The translations under genes and the position numbers were made by a program. From contig CM022673.1 of assembly GCA_012295275.1 (NCBI GenBank), forward strand, positions 4,960,605 to 5,024,604: a stretch of 64,000 bases of DNA. The letters are read 5' to 3'. The stretch comes from Chrysomallon squamiferum (taxonomy: Eukaryota; Mollusca; Gastropoda; Neomphalida; Peltospiridae). Below are positions 1-17,333 of this stretch, piece after piece. Under the pieces are notes generated by a model that worked only from the letters and a program-made list of their open reading frames with translations, ran no database searches and was not told the origin of the DNA. Position 1 is the first letter of the stretch. Every line of letters starts with the position of its first letter.

Positions 1-391
1 ATATTAGACGCGGGCCATCTGTTGGCTTTGTTGTTGATGGTTCTGTGCCCGTAAAATAAAAGACAGTAAAGCAAAAAAAAATTGTGAATGTTTGTGATCA
101 CACCTTGTTCTGTGTGGTCACTAGTCGAAGTGGGGACAGTTCTTACTGTTGTGTTGTGTTGTGTTGTATTTCTTTTTTTTTTCTGGAAGGTTAATAATTG
201 TTATTGTTATGATGATGGTTTCTGAAGAGGTAGGTGGTAAGAGGTTTTAGGTAGAATACAGTGCAGTGATATAATTAAGAAAACAAATAATTGTTACTTT
301 GTTACAGATTGTTGATTTAAATCAAATGAAATTCTTGTTTAATATAAAGCGAACAGGTATTTTTGTTATAAAATTGTATATAAATGTGTTA

Positions 392-488
<97 letters not shown>

Positions 489-719
489 ATAGATAGATAG
501 ACAGATAGAAGTAGATAGATGGAGAGAGAGGTAGGTAGATAGATTAACAGAGAGAACGAGAAAATATAAAACAATATTAAGAAAATATCGATAATTCCAA
601 AAATCGTTTTAGTGAAATATGCCTTTTTAAAGTTTAGTACATTTTCTAATTTATGCTGTACATTTTATCGATTTCAAACACCACAGTATTCTAATTTAAA
701 CTGTATTTTTTTTGTTTAG
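1..719. other. Upstream/intronic sequence of the CNBD2-like gene, no gene seen
   Basis: No convincing exon is visible here. The stretch is AT-rich, with a long pure GA run at about 396-485 followed by GATA/GACA-type degenerate repeats to about 545. The open frames inside the GA run are artefacts of dinucleotide repetition. The stretch ends in a pyrimidine tract and AG acceptor at 718-719, so at least its right end is intron. Earlier exons of the downstream gene probably lie outside the window. Confidence 0.6.
396..485. repeat. (GA)n microsatellite, about 45 units
   Basis: A pure GA dinucleotide run of about 90 bp in the intron or upstream region of the CNBD2-like gene. It is a purine-only strand able in principle to form triplex DNA. 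Confidence 0.97.
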
Positions 720-3700
720 ACTAGTGAAGAACGCGCTTACAGAGAGAAACAGAGGTTTGTCAACAAACACCCGTTTTTCTGCCAGATGTCGCCCAAGTTC
801 AAACGTCTACTCGAGCTGAGTCTACGCAAAGAAATACACGCCTATGATGAAACTCTCTTTCGTCAAGGCGATCGCGTTATTGGACTGCATTTCATTCTCA
901 AGTACGTAGAAAAATATCCAAGTACGCCCTTCTTGGGTCCACATGGATACACACACTCTCTCTCTCACACATACAGACACTCACACACACAAACACACAC
1001 ACACTCATACTCACATACATACATACATACATACATACATACATACATACATACATACATACATACATACATACATACATACATACATACATAATTACAT
1101 ACATACATACATACATACATATTAATGGTGAATTATTTAGTGGTATTTAATATTGGTCATATTGGGTGTTGTCTGCATGTATCTAACAGACTACTTCTGT
1201 TAATGGATAAAAGAAAACTTTTGTAACTGAAGAAAGTTTGACTTCCAAAAAAATTCGGACAAGAAAATTAATAACTGTCCTCCAGTGATATCGTTAAATA
1301 AAATTAATTTTTAAAATTTTTCGTTTTCCTTATTCTGTATTTATTTAAACTCTGAGTAGATATTTGGTCCAGTCATCATGGAAGGGTGTAAAGAGTAAAG
1401 ATTACATTTATTTCTTTATTAATATTTTATTTTCAAAAGCTCATTTTTATAGATTTTTTTATCTAAAAACGGTAATTCTTAACAAAAATTCTTTATCTTT
1501 ACTAATCTCCATGAGTAGTAAAGTAATTCGCTCATGTTTAATTAACCAATAAGCATTCGCAGTTGTATAAATACGTTTAAATTTCAGAGGGCAAGCTCAG
1601 ATCACGATGATGCCATTGCAGCATGTCAAACAGTATCCTCAGCTGTGGCCCTTTGAAGCCAGCGCGGATCTCTACGCCGTGGAATTCGACTGGCTAAGGT
1701 GAGCTCACGTGACTCGAGTCTGTCGCTGTTAACTGCTGCAGTTCTTATTAATACCTGACATACACGGCGAATGTTTAATTTAATATGGGCATACGTATAC
1801 ACAGCCACAAACACTGATACATGCTACATTCACACATGCGCTTACACACAGAGATATTCATCATGCATGCGTACATACATACATATATGCGGTCAGCTTG
1901 TTCGCCTTTCTCAGTTTTATAATTAAAACAAAATAAATTATTATTTATTATTTATCTGCCTATTTTTTTTTTGTGTGTGTAACATACTGTCTTTTGTCCG
2001 TTTAGTATTTAATGAATGTATCTTATTAAAAAAAAAAAAAAAAGCCACCGTTACACAAATAATCACTTTTTATTAATAACGACCTAAATGTTTCAGAGAA
2101 TCTCGTAAGAACGCCATAATAAAGAAGTACCAGAACCCTGCCGTGATTCGAACCAAGGCGGACCACGTGCTCATCAGGAGGAAGGAGGGATACGCCGCTA
2201 TGGAGAAGGCCATACAGCACAAAACCGTTTCTCTGTGCGAGGTTCACAAGGGTGAAGTATTCGGAGACGTCGAGATTTTATTCAGCTTACCCACGTACCA
2301 CCAGACCGTCGTGTGCACGTCAGAGAGCGAGGTGTTCGTCCTGGACATGAAGAACTTCGACAGGCTGGTCAGCAGGCGCAACAAGCAAACGATGGACGTG
2401 ATGAGGATTCATGCCGAGACTATCCTCAAGACGAGAAAAACGCTCAGGTCGGGGAAGGAGATTCCACTTCTCGAGTACCTCCATTACAAGATCAACGAAA
2501 ACATCCTTCCACAGATCCAGAAGAAACTGCCACCTTTAGAGACGAAGAAAGCCATTCCGGACAGAGAAACCGAGCAGCTGAGAATGCTGGAGAATTTTCG
2601 AATCGGTAGAGGACCTTTGATAGAATCCTACGTGGCTGGAACCGAGTATTATAAAGATCTTATGCAAGAGAAAGCGCGACTGAGAGAGAACATCAGGAAT
2701 CGTGGATCGTTCGGTTTGGAGCAGAAGGGGATATACACCAAAGTGAAAATGCCAAAACTCAGAAAGCCAAGAAGCCGGAGAGAAATTGTGAACAGTTTAC
2801 GTGAAATGATGGACGCTGATCTGCTGCTGTTTAGCAGACCGTTCAGAAAGAAGACGTCGACGGTGTCGTCCAATCCAGGATCCACTAGAAGGACTTCGAA
2901 AGTGGAGAGTCTCAGTTCAGAAGCAGTTAGTAATATGAGTAAGAAAAACAAATTCGGTTCTATGGGTTCGTTGCAGTCTTTGGCTGATTCTGAACATAGC
3001 TTTAACTCTGGCGTGATGATTATCAAAGACAAGCAGGACATCACGCCGGCTGTTTCTAGCAGAAGCCAGACGAAAACGCTGGATTCACTGAAAATAATAC
3101 ACTCAACCGAGACTGTTAAGGACGATGCGGGGACATCTCATTCCCAAGAAAACGAGCCGGTTCTTGTAACAGAAACAAAACACAAAACTGCAGGCGTCCT
3201 TCCTCCAATCAGAGAAGACACCAGAGAACAGTTATCGTCTGCTAATCGCAGATCTGCAGCAGCTGCAGCGGACCGAAATACGGAGAGTTCCATTCAGCAG
3301 ACGACAATAGCAGAAGCGACGAAAACGGCGGAAAAAGACACGAAAGCAGACGAAGCGACTCCTGCTGAAACATCGTCAGCGCCGATCCTCGATCTGTCTC
3401 AGCTGCAGAACGGCCACAGCGACGTCGAAGGCGAGGACGAGCCTCAGACAGCCGTGTCGACGACCAGCACGTCGAAATCCAAGTGGGCGCCGGCGTTAAA
3501 ATTTGTCCAGGAGCGAATCAACGATCGTTACACGGCTCAGCTGTGCGAAAAGAACCCGCCATATGCAGACTACGAAACCAGCGAAAATACGCTTAGTTTT
3601 CTAGAGTCGAGAATAAGAAAATTCCATATTAAATATGGAGAGAGAAACAAAATGAGTCTAAAACTGCCAAAGCTAAGACGGTTTAAAGTGGAGAATCCGG

Positions 3701-3732
3701 TAATTTTAAATATTAATTAATTATTTTATGTA

Positions 3733-3769
<37 letters not shown>

Positions 3770-4697
3770 ATCGATGTTAGTAGTACTAATAATAGTAATA
3801 GTAATGGGAATGACAACATTAGCAAAGGGAGTAGTAGTGGTAGTAGCTGCTGTTTTTGTTACTGTAGAAGAAGCAGGAACAGTAGTAATCGCTACGATTG
3901 CAGTAAAAGCAGAAGCAGTAGAAACAATAGTTGTTGTTGTTGTTGCTGTTTTTGATAAATGGTGTAACCTAAATGCACAGAATATACATAACATAAAATA
4001 TTATTATTCAATGGCCACAAAAGGTATTCACTAGCGTAAGATTTCAGAAAATATCCTACACATTTAAATACTTAATCCTGTTTATTTTGTAAGGCAAATA
4101 TTGTTATCTCGGGCGTTTATTAAGTCCAATATCACAAAACAATAATAAGGGCGATTTTCGCTTACTTTTCTTTCCGCAGACATACTACTAATAATTGTCA
4201 TACAAGAAAATCTGTAGCGTAAAATCAGTAGAGAGAGAGAGAGAACGAAAAATACTATATAAATGCTTCTAAATTAAAATTTAGACCGTATAATTATTTT
4301 TAATTCAATTACGAAACAAACAAAAAACAAAAAAAAAAAAGATAAAAAAATATTTTAAAATATTGTATTATGTTTATTTATTTATTATATTATTTTATTT
4401 TATTTTATTTCATTTGTTTATTTTCCTTGCTTTTAGCACGAAGTCGACAGTCAGCCGAAACCCGGAGGAAAAGTCTGGATCAGAAAGAGGCTGTGTCGGG
4501 TCAACGATAGTCCCATTCAGGTCAAAGGTCACGAACATATTAAATATCGTATGGTGGACGAACTGCGTGGGTTTGACAATGTGAAGAAGACTTCTGAACG
4601 GGTCATGACTTTCTTTATGCAGAGTATTCAGAACGAAGACAATAAAAAATCCCCTGTGCTAACCACAAGTCCTTCCAGTAAACTCTACCCGCCTTAG
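720..4697 (+). CDS. CNBD2: Cyclic-nucleotide-binding-domain protein, CNBD2-like (5' partial)
   Basis: Four exons join in frame: 720-901, 1588-1698, 2097-3699 and 4437-4697 (stop TAG). Intron phases are 2, 2 and 0, all GT-AG, giving 718 residues with the N-terminus missing. Residues 1 to about 190 form a cNMP-binding beta-roll: it opens PFFCQMSPKF, has a RQGDRVIGLHFILKGQA strand pair, and has FGDVEILF where the phosphate-binding cassette should be. The cassette is degenerate. The usual FGE is FGD and the conserved Arg after Pro is absent (LPTYHQTVV), so cyclic nucleotide binding is doubtful. A charged, low-complexity middle (about 330-500) follows, rich in Ser, Thr, Ala and Glu. The C-terminal part is basic and ends KLYPP. 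CNBD2 of vertebrates acts in sperm; a similar role here is inference. Family assignment rests on the domain and overall layout; another cNMP-domain protein is possible. A poly(A) signal AATAAA lies at 4850-4855. Confidence 0.68.
1013..1120. repeat. (ACAT)n microsatellite in CNBD2-like intron
   Basis: A tetranucleotide ACAT run, slightly interrupted near 1092, preceded by CA/CT-rich sequence from about 948. It lies in the 902-1587 intron, which otherwise holds only AT-rich sequence with no feature. Confidence 0.95.
3738..3960. repeat. (ATT)n and degenerate AGT/TTG trinucleotide repeats in intron
   Basis: The last CNBD2-like intron (3700-4436) opens with a pure ATT run and continues as degenerate AGT, GTA and TTG triplets. 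Long open frames here come from the triplet repetition, not from a gene. Confidence 0.85.
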
Positions 4698-5294
4698 ATT
4701 CATGTTGTTACTGGAAATATAGTTTATATTACGTGTATTGTTATTTGTTGTCTTATTATTGGTAAAATGGAGGTCACAGAAGACCGTGTATTATTATTAT
4801 TATTAATTTATTTGTTTGCATGCATTTATTTTTCTATATAATATATCGAAATAAAAACGAAATAAAAAGAAGATATAAATAACGACGATGACGACAATAC
4901 ATTATTTGTTAATCAAGCCTAAAAGCAGCAAAGAAAATCCAAACATGCAAACACTCACTTAGAGTACAGTACTTACTCACTGTCATACATACATACAGAC
5001 ATATAAACAGACACACCAGTACATAAAAAAAAAAAAAAAAAAAAAAAAATCAGAAAAAAAAAAAAAAAAAAAAAAAAAATCGGCGGATCTGCATAAAATT
5101 GTGATTATCCAGAATTTCCCAGTTAATGGTAAACGACTAGAAGTAAACCTTCCACAGGACTAAAAAGACGCGAAATAATAACATAAAGTGAAAATAAAAT
5201 TTTGCTTAACGAGTTACAGACATATTTTAAGGCTTAAGATTACATCTTTACTTTCTTAACTCTTCTTCTTCTTTTTACTACTACTATTACAATT

Positions 5295-5354
<60 letters not shown>

Positions 5355-6056
5355 TTACTTTGATTATCTATCTAACTATCTAAAGTTATGTAAAAATGTC
5401 AAACCTCGACTGAATACAAAGTGAATGAATTAATTAGTGAAAGTCGATTTAAAGTTATTTGTCCAATAATTATTAAACGTTACACCGAGGTTGTTGAAAC
5501 AACAGTCCCTGCATATAGGCTGTAGCGGAAGGAACCAACAACTATTTATATAATAGTTTTGAAGCGTGAGTTTTGTATAACACTGAAACCTGAAAAGGAA
5601 TCATTGCTACAAATGTATGTGCTGTCCTCAGTGACTATTAACAACAGAGTTTTTGTTTGTCTGTGTATCTTTACCGAGAAACTGATCAGGTGATCCATTA
5701 TCTAAGGGCGACTACTCTATCACTGAATAATAGCTAGTTTTAAATATGTCGCTCTGTTGTAATTTATATATAAGATATTTAATACGGTTATAAAGTGAAG
5801 TATGATTTCACATGACTGACTGAATCAATAAATGAAAATAACGATACCTAAGACACAATGAGACCTTTACCGATAGTTTTATCAGCGTATATTATGTATG
5901 TACGTATGCATGTATGTATGTATGCATATATTTGTATGTAGATGTGTGTGCATCTATGTATGTACGTATGTTTGTATGTAAGTATATATATATATATGTA
6001 TGTTTGTATGTCCGTATGTATGTGTTTTGCTGAAAAAAATCTATTTTCGTTATCTT
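4698..6056. repeat. Intergenic: poly(A), (CTA)n and short tandem repeats
   Basis: Between the CNBD2-like gene and the six-module secreted gene. It contains two A-runs at about 5028-5080, a pure CTA triplet run at 5277-5354, and TATG-type repeats at 5894-6022. The stretch 5400-5800 is of ordinary complexity but shows no open frame or splice structure I can support. Confidence 0.7.
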
Positions 6057-6104
6057 TATATATTGTGCTTTTCATGCTACTTCTGTGCGTTATCTTCAAG
6101 ATAA
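6057..6104 (+). promoter_or_regulatory. Possible core promoter: TATATA plus palindromic GATA pair
   Basis: TATATA at 6057-6062 is followed by a perfect 7-bp-arm palindrome, TTATCTTCAAGATAA at 6090-6104, which carries two divergent GATA sites. Another TTATC occurs near 6140. The start codon of the six-module gene is at 6236. The placement suits a promoter and short leader, but TSS evidence is absent. Confidence 0.35.
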
Positions 6105-6235
6105 AGCACCAAACGCAGGTTAAACATGGAAAAATGTCTCTTATCTTCAGCTGCCATTTGTGATCAAGATTTGTGAACTCAGCCACCTGTTAGTTCCCCC
6201 TAGTACCCTGAAAACCACACCCTTAGAAAACCAAG

Positions 6236-10784
<4,549 letters not shown>

Positions 10785-11066
10785 TACCAGCAACATGTTA
10801 TATCACTTGTTTAATAAATGCAGAAAATAAGAATTTTCTATTTTTTAAATTTATATGTTTTTAATACTATGCAGAAAGAGAGAGAGAGAGAAAAAAACTG
10901 TTACAAGAAGAACCACTAAAGAACTAAACCCTTGAAGAGGTCTCTCTTGATTTGGTGTTCAATATTAAAATATATCAGTCGAAAACTGTTCAGTTATTGT
11001 TCATATGGTTTCGTATGTCGTAAGTTTATATATAATATATTAGCATACTTAAGGCTTTCTTCTTTT

Positions 11067-11070
<4 letters not shown>

Positions 11071-11148
<78 letters not shown>
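11071..11148. repeat. (CT)n microsatellite between convergent genes
   Basis: A pure CT run of 78 bp in the short gap between the poly(A) site of the six-module gene (+) and the 3' end of the first four-cysteine peptide gene (-). Confidence 0.96.
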
Positions 11149-11151
<3 letters not shown>

Positions 11152-11215
11152 GTAAGTTAAATAAGAAAAGACAAACGAAAGATCACTGTTTTTATCTGTC
11201 GATTGTTTTTATTAT

Positions 11216-11868
11216 TTACTGAGTTGGCGTGATGTGGAAGTGATGTGCAAGCTCGTTCGTTCTGAAATAATAATAACAGAAATACAATACGAATAACAGC
11301 AACAACAAGACCAAACTCAGTAAAAATAGTTAGAAGAAGAACAACAGTAACAATATAAATAGAAAGAACAACAATCAAAACAGCAAGAAGAATAAAAGTA
11401 AAAATAATAATAATAACACCACAACCACCACCACCATCATCAACAGCAGCAGCAGCAGCAACAACAACAACAACAACAACAACAAGAATAACAATAGTAA
11501 TAATAAATAAATAGTTAAATAAAACTCTAACAAAATTAAAATAATACAACACTATTTTAGTTGCACTAGTTAAATGACTGCAAATCTTGGCACTTTATAA
11601 ATCAGGAAAGAGAAAAAATGAGACAGGCCACCATTTTCGGTTTACGGTCGGCAGCTAAAGATAACATGATAACAATGGCAAAAACAGGATGACGGAGAAG
11701 CTTAGCCAGTACTCGTGACTGTGAATGTTCCTAACAGTTAAAACGACAACAATGTTAGACAGTGCTCGGAAACGTCTGCTCAGAATCAGCCAATGGATGA
11801 TCATTGCTGATGATCAGCTTCCAGTATGGGCAGATAGAACCGAGAAACAGATAAAACACTTTTTATTT

Positions 11869-11905
<37 letters not shown>

Positions 11906-12784
11906 TATATACCAACCCTTTACAGGCCACTTTGCAAGCTGACACCATGATGGAGTTGTGGAAGAGAGTTGGACAGGCAGCTTCACAGGTAGCTTCTGAC
12001 TCCTGGGTTCCAATAGTGTCAACTATTGTCTGCACCACAGACTTTATTTCATTAACGTGCAGAAACTTACCAACAGCCGACAGAACTGAAATAGTAGCAG
12101 TAGCAGCAGTAGTAGTAGTAGTAGTAGTAGTAATAATAATAAAAATATTAATGATAATGATAATGATAATAACAATAATAATAACAACAACAATAACAAT
12201 AAAAATAATAATTTATATTATAATTATAAAACAATAACAACAACAGCAATAACAATAAAAAATAAAATAACAATAATAACAACAGTAATAATAATATACC
12301 CATGATGATGGCTTTGATGATGGTAATAGTAATAATAATAATGATGATGAAAACCTACAAAAATAGTAAAGATGATCATAGTGATAATTATAACAGCAAT
12401 AATAATAGCAATAGCAACAACAACAACAACAACAGCCAACAATAATAATAATAACAAAAACAATAACAACAACAACAATAACAAGAAATATAACAATAAT
12501 AATATCAACAACAGCGACAGAAAATGGAAGTACAGCAAAAAAAAAAAAACCTACCGGATATGATGTTATTAACAACAATAAGAACGACGACAACAACAAC
12601 TATGATGAGTACTAAGAGGATAACAATGCTGCCAAACAAAGCAATAAATACAAATACAACATACAAATTGACTGGATACTGTATTCTTAACAATAACATC
12701 AAAAACAACAACAATAATAACAGTTAAAAAAATACAACAACAGTAACATTAAAAATAGGTTAAAAAACCTTTAAATATATTAAA

Positions 12785-12828
<44 letters not shown>

Positions 12829-13220
12829 AAATTGTTCATCGGAAAGTTTTAACAATCACTAAAAAAACTAGTGAAATAAAAAATGTATACATGTATTATA
12901 ACTTCTGAAATTTATTCATACTTATCACCACTTAAGTCAAAATCTACGCTATAGGAAGACAGATCTTTCTTAATACTTTCAGTAACAAGATGGTTTCCTC
13001 TGTTTTAATAAACGAAATGGTTTCTATAACTATAAATGGCTACATACGTTTTTCGCATATTCATATTACTGCTTCGAGATATAAAGCCAATTACAGTGTT
13101 ATTGCAATATGTAATATAATATGTTATCTTACTTTCATTAAGGTTTCGTTTCTCTGGGACGGAAACGGCGAAGGGCACAAGAAGAACGAGAATAAAAACG
13201 AGCTTCATTTTGAATCAGGC
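11216..13220 (-). CDS. Secreted four-cysteine peptide, paralogue A
   Basis: Three coding exons on the minus strand: 13208-13133 (leader begins at 13220 after an acceptor), 12085-11917 and 11261-11216 (stop TAA). Coding lengths are 76, 169 and 46 nt, phases 1 then 2, giving 96 residues. Signal peptide MKLVFILVLLVPFAVS is followed by a charged segment. An amphipathic helix-like stretch comes next ([14 protein letters not shown]), then four cysteines spaced C-x3-C-x12-C-x3-C, and a His-rich tail (ELAHHFHITPTQ). The spacing suits a two-helix hairpin held by two disulfides. It differs from paralogues B and C mainly around TQESEATC and SIMVSACKVAC. The introns are filled with degenerate AAC/ATA/GTT triplets. 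I do not recognise the family and no function is assigned. An AATAAA lies at 11213-11208 on the minus strand. Confidence 0.85.
11390..11520. repeat. Degenerate AAT/ACC/AGC/AAC triplet tract
   Basis: Mixed triplets, including CAG/AAC runs near 11445-11485, in the intron of paralogue A. Open frames on both strands here are triplet artefacts. Confidence 0.85.
12095..12830. repeat. Long degenerate trinucleotide tract and poly(A)
   Basis: About 630 bp of imperfect AGT, ATA, AAC and TGA triplets in paralogue A's first coding intron, closed by an A-run of about 40 bp at 12787-12826. Several overlapping open frames exist on both strands, but all are low-complexity poly-Asn, poly-Thr, poly-Ile or poly-Tyr. 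Confidence 0.85.
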
Positions 13221-13790
13221 CTGAAGAAGATGAAAAGTAATGAGGCTGTTGTTTGTAACTCTTAATACAATTCATTTGTTGTTTAAAGAAACACGTGAGA
13301 CACATACAGTAATTTAAATATTTTGTTAACTAGAAGAACTATTATGAATTTTGTATTATTTATACCGAATAAAAATATATTATTATTGTTATTAAAAAAT
13401 TATTATTTTTTCAATATTTTTGTTTTTAATTATTAAATTAACTGATTAATTGATTAACTTAATTTTAAAAAATATAAATTATCGATTTCTACTACTACTT
13501 CTGCTAGTAATACTATCACTACTACTACTACTACTACTACCTCTGCTGTTACTACTACTACTACTACTACTGTTATTATTACTATTACTATTTTTATTTT
13601 TTAAAACCGGTAGCAACATAAAAAAAGAGAAAAAGTTATAAGATTAATTTAATAAACTCAAACGTAATAAACTAATGAATGTATTTTGATAGAATCTGTC
13701 AAAAGCAAAGGTAGAACGTAGATGTAAATATATCCAGCAATCTGTCATTGAGATTCTGTAATAACTTACTGATAAAGTTAAATTCCTTAC

Positions 13791-13836
13791 CTGTTACGTA
13801 ACTGCACACAAATGCAGCAAAATGTCTGCTTATATA
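13791..13836 (-). promoter_or_regulatory. Promoter and non-coding first exon of paralogue A
   Basis: Reading the minus strand, TATATAAG lies at 13836-13829. About 30 bp on, a short leader ends TTACGTAACAG followed by a GTAAGG donor (exon end 13791). The coding exon has its own acceptor (exon start 13220). Paralogues B and C show the same arrangement of TATA, short leader exon and intron before the signal-peptide exon. Confidence 0.6.
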
Positions 13837-13974
13837 GACAGAGTGAGAGGAGTGTCTCTCAGTTTTCAGATAAAAGTGACCAACCTTGATGCGCAAATTG
13901 TTTTTCCCATGTCTCTAATCTTTTAAAAAAAAAAAATTAAATTTTTTTTAATGCACTTAGTGACGTATTCATAG

Positions 13975-13978
<4 letters not shown>

Positions 13979-14010
<32 letters not shown>
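13979..14010. repeat. Poly(A) tract
   Basis: A pure A-run of about 32 bp in the intergenic region upstream of paralogue A. The flanks at 13920-14400 are AT-rich with no support for a gene. Confidence 0.9.
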
Positions 14011-14012
<2 letters not shown>

Positions 14013-14439
14013 ACTGTCTATGTATATATATATATATTATTTTCCTTTTTCGTTTTCTTTTAATTTGTTTTCCTTTTTATTTTGTAATATTTATTTAATT
14101 TCTTACTTATTTAATTGTGTATGGATATTTTGTTGTTGTTGCTATATATTATATATTCTGTAAAATGTAAACAGAGAAATAAGCAAAGTAAAAAAAAACA
14201 AAAAAAAACACACACCTATAATTAATTTCAATAAATAAAAAAATTAAGATGTTAGTCTTTTGAAAGATAATTAAAAAACAAAACAATAATATTAATCGCA
14301 AAATAAGATATACTTCGATATATAATTTTTTTATTATTATTATTGTTTCTTTAAAAAAAATAAATAAATAATAATAAGAACTATATAACAATCTAACCAT
14401 AACCCTGAATTTTATCTATATTAGGCGAAGTGTACCCAT

Positions 14440-15560
14440 ATTGAGCCTCTGACATTTCTCAGCCTGTGATTGGTTGAAAGGTGTTTTGACACAACTGTGT
14501 CATACCTCGGTCGACATCGTGCATGTTGTCATATTAAAGATGGTGAAAGGTCAACCGACGCGAAAAAATCGAGGAAAAATCGTATTTCTCCCATTTAAAT
14601 GTGACTTTTTGCTATTTTTATAAGTATGTAGTGCTGGTAGGTATATAGATGCATTAGTAGGATATTACATATTTGTAGGTTAGGACACAGTCTTTGCACA
14701 TGAGGATCGAAAAAGTTGAATTTCATGAAAATCAGTTGCGGGTATTTTTACGTCTAGTGCGACATACTGAATCACGATGCCGACCGTGTATTGAACAACT
14801 GGTTCAATATAGGTTCTGCCCGGATCATGAACTGAAGGAATAAATATGCAAAAGGCGATAAAAAAATAGTTCGTGCATGTTACCAGAAGAACTGGAACAG
14901 TCGCTTGTTGACTGTATTTTGGAGTTAGAGAGTTGGACTGAATCGTAAATGCGTTTTACGACACAAAAATTCCGATAGTTTTACTTTTATATGTTTTTCA
15001 AAACAATAATTCTGAATTATATCTTTGACGCAATGAATATGCTGTTTTGAAATGATGGTTGTTTCCTTTATTCCTTTTTATTATTTTTCTAATCCTAGTT
15101 TCAAATCTACATCCCTTCTATGGTGCAGCAGTGTCAGTTAGGTGATAGAGAATGTAGTGAAAACGGAATTTACAAAGGATACATGGAATTTCCTATATTG
15201 AAACACTTTGTCCTTATAGTGAAGCCCCGGTTCAATGTAAGTCATGGGGACCCAAAATTGAACCTTTGTCGATATTTTTTATTTGGTGCTAAAACTTGGA
15301 GTTTATAAGTAACTTTTTTTCTTTTTCTTTTTTCACTTTACGAGGTTGTTAGGGCATCTAACATCTATCAACTACGACCAGATCGATCTTCGTTGATTTC
15401 GTCTGGACTTAGCCATGAAGGTCAGAAGCGAGGATGTTCAGTATATCTACTCTTCCTCTATGATTAAAATTGTCCTGTACTGTGTGGCAAATAGCCTTCA
15501 TATGTTACAAATTTCTAAATAAAAAATATTACTGTATTTATTTTCTTAATAAAGTGATTT
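14440..15560. other. Moderate-complexity intergenic block, possible transposase relic
   Basis: This stretch has more even composition than its surroundings. A short plus-strand frame near 14877-14949 reads MLPEELEQSLVDCILELES. The wording resembles the CENP-B/Jerky-type helix-turn-helix of pogo-like transposases (LPxELExxLVxYILEME). It stops almost at once and no DDE catalytic part was found, so at most a decayed fragment remains. An ATG at 14539 starts a short basic frame without a clear continuation. Nothing else could be supported here. Confidence 0.25.
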
Positions 15561-15929
15561 TAGAAAATATAATAAAAACTGAAAATTAACATGGAGGCTA
15601 TTATCTTAATTATTTCTTATCTTCTTGTGACGTCATATCGTACGTAGAAATGTTGTTAGGCCTACTTCAATGACAAACTGACAGATAAGGAGGCAAATTT
15701 TCCGGTAATTATCTTGACATGAAATTTATTCTGAAAGCTTTAAAGACATACAGTTTTAGTGGTAGATAAAGTCATTTTGTAGTTATTACCAGCACTTTTC
15801 TTTAAGAATTAACGTTAACCTAACGTTGAGACGTTTTTTTTTTTACCGGTCATCATGGGAAGTATTTGGCCTGGCACATTATCATACCCTGTTCAACAAA
15901 GTGTTTTATAGTGGTTGTAGAGTCATAGT

Positions 15930-16540
15930 ATCACACACGCACGCACGCACACACATATACACACACACAGAGACACACACATATGAGACATTTAACTAGT
16001 GAGCTGAGAAATAACGGATTACTGTAGTGTAATATTTTGCTGCCTCGCTAACTGGGATTGTATTCTTAGTTTGCTGGCTGAAGATCTAAGGCTACAGAAG
16101 AAAGTACATTTAGACGCAATATGCTTTAATGTATTGCTTTTCTTGTATCTGTTGAGATTTGTGTACGAGTGTGTTTGTATGTGACTCTGTTGGTGTATAC
16201 GTGTGTGACTGATGTGTGACAGACAGACAAAAGTTAGATGGAAAGATTGATTGACAGATAAATAGAAAAATAGATAAAATAAACCAACAAAAAACAAGTA
16301 AAGAAGGAAAGAAAGAAAAAACAAATGAACACCCCCTCCCCCCAAAAAAAAAACACCTAATAAAATAAGAAAGTAAATAAATAAATAAACAAACAAATAA
16401 GTCGGAAGGGACAAAATTCTTGTCTCTGAATTTCTGCAATTCGTGAAATGATTTAAAATATATCAGAACCAACAAGGAACTCCATCTTGTTCCACCGTCT
16501 TTGTTTACAACAAAAGAAAACAAAGCATAATTTAAAAGTT
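15930..16540. other. Intergenic, CA repeats and AT-rich sequence, no gene seen
   Basis: CA/GCAC repeats at about 15933-15985, followed by AT-rich sequence. Overlapping minus-strand frames at 16019-16523 are Phe/Leu/Ser-rich and lack splice or homology support. Confidence 0.5.
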
Positions 16541-16577
16541 TGTGGTTATTTTATTAAATACAGCTTTGTGATGGAAT

Positions 16578-17191
16578 TTATGCTGTTGGGAGGATATGGA
16601 AGTGATGAGCGAGTTCCTGAGTTCTGAAATAATAAATTATAAACAAATTATAAAATATTATTAATAGTAGTAGTAGTAGTAGTAATAATGGCAACAGAGT
16701 AATAGTAGTAATAGTAGTAGTAGTAGTATTGTTAGTAGTACAGTAGTAGTAGTACTACTAGCATAGTATAGTAGTAGTAGCAGTAGTATAGTAATAGTAG
16801 TACTAGTACTAGCATATTAGTAATACTACTTGTAGTAGTAGCAGAAGCAACAGAATTGGTTATAGTAGTAATAACAAGAAAACAGACAAGAAAAGAAGCA
16901 GATATAAAATAAAACAATCTTGAAACAAAACACAACAGTGGCTCTTTAAAACGTACCCTTTGCATGCGACTCTGCACGCGGATACCCCGATGGAGTTGTG
17001 GAACAGGTTGGGACAGGCCGATTCGCATTCCGACTCGGTCTGGTCGGTTCCAATGTTATCCACAATGGTCTGGACAACAGATTTCAGTTCATTGAGGTGA
17101 AGAAATTGACCAGCAGCGGACAAAACTAAAAATGAAGAAATAGATGATGATGGTGATGATGATGAAGCATGCTATGATGATACATGATATC

Positions 17192-17249
<58 letters not shown>

Positions 17250-17299
17250 TTTTCGATGTGTTAATATTCTGTGATACACATTTGGGGTCAGAGCTGTTC

Positions 17300-17333
<34 letters not shown>

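Noticed and set aside
786-1094. A 102-codon frame starting at ATG 786
   Set aside because: It is the CNBD2-like exon (720-901) read through its donor into ACAT repeats. The true exon ends at 901 and the ATG is internal.
12095-12730. Poly-Ile, poly-Asn and poly-Tyr frames on both strands
   Set aside because: Degenerate triplet microsatellites inside the intron of paralogue A.
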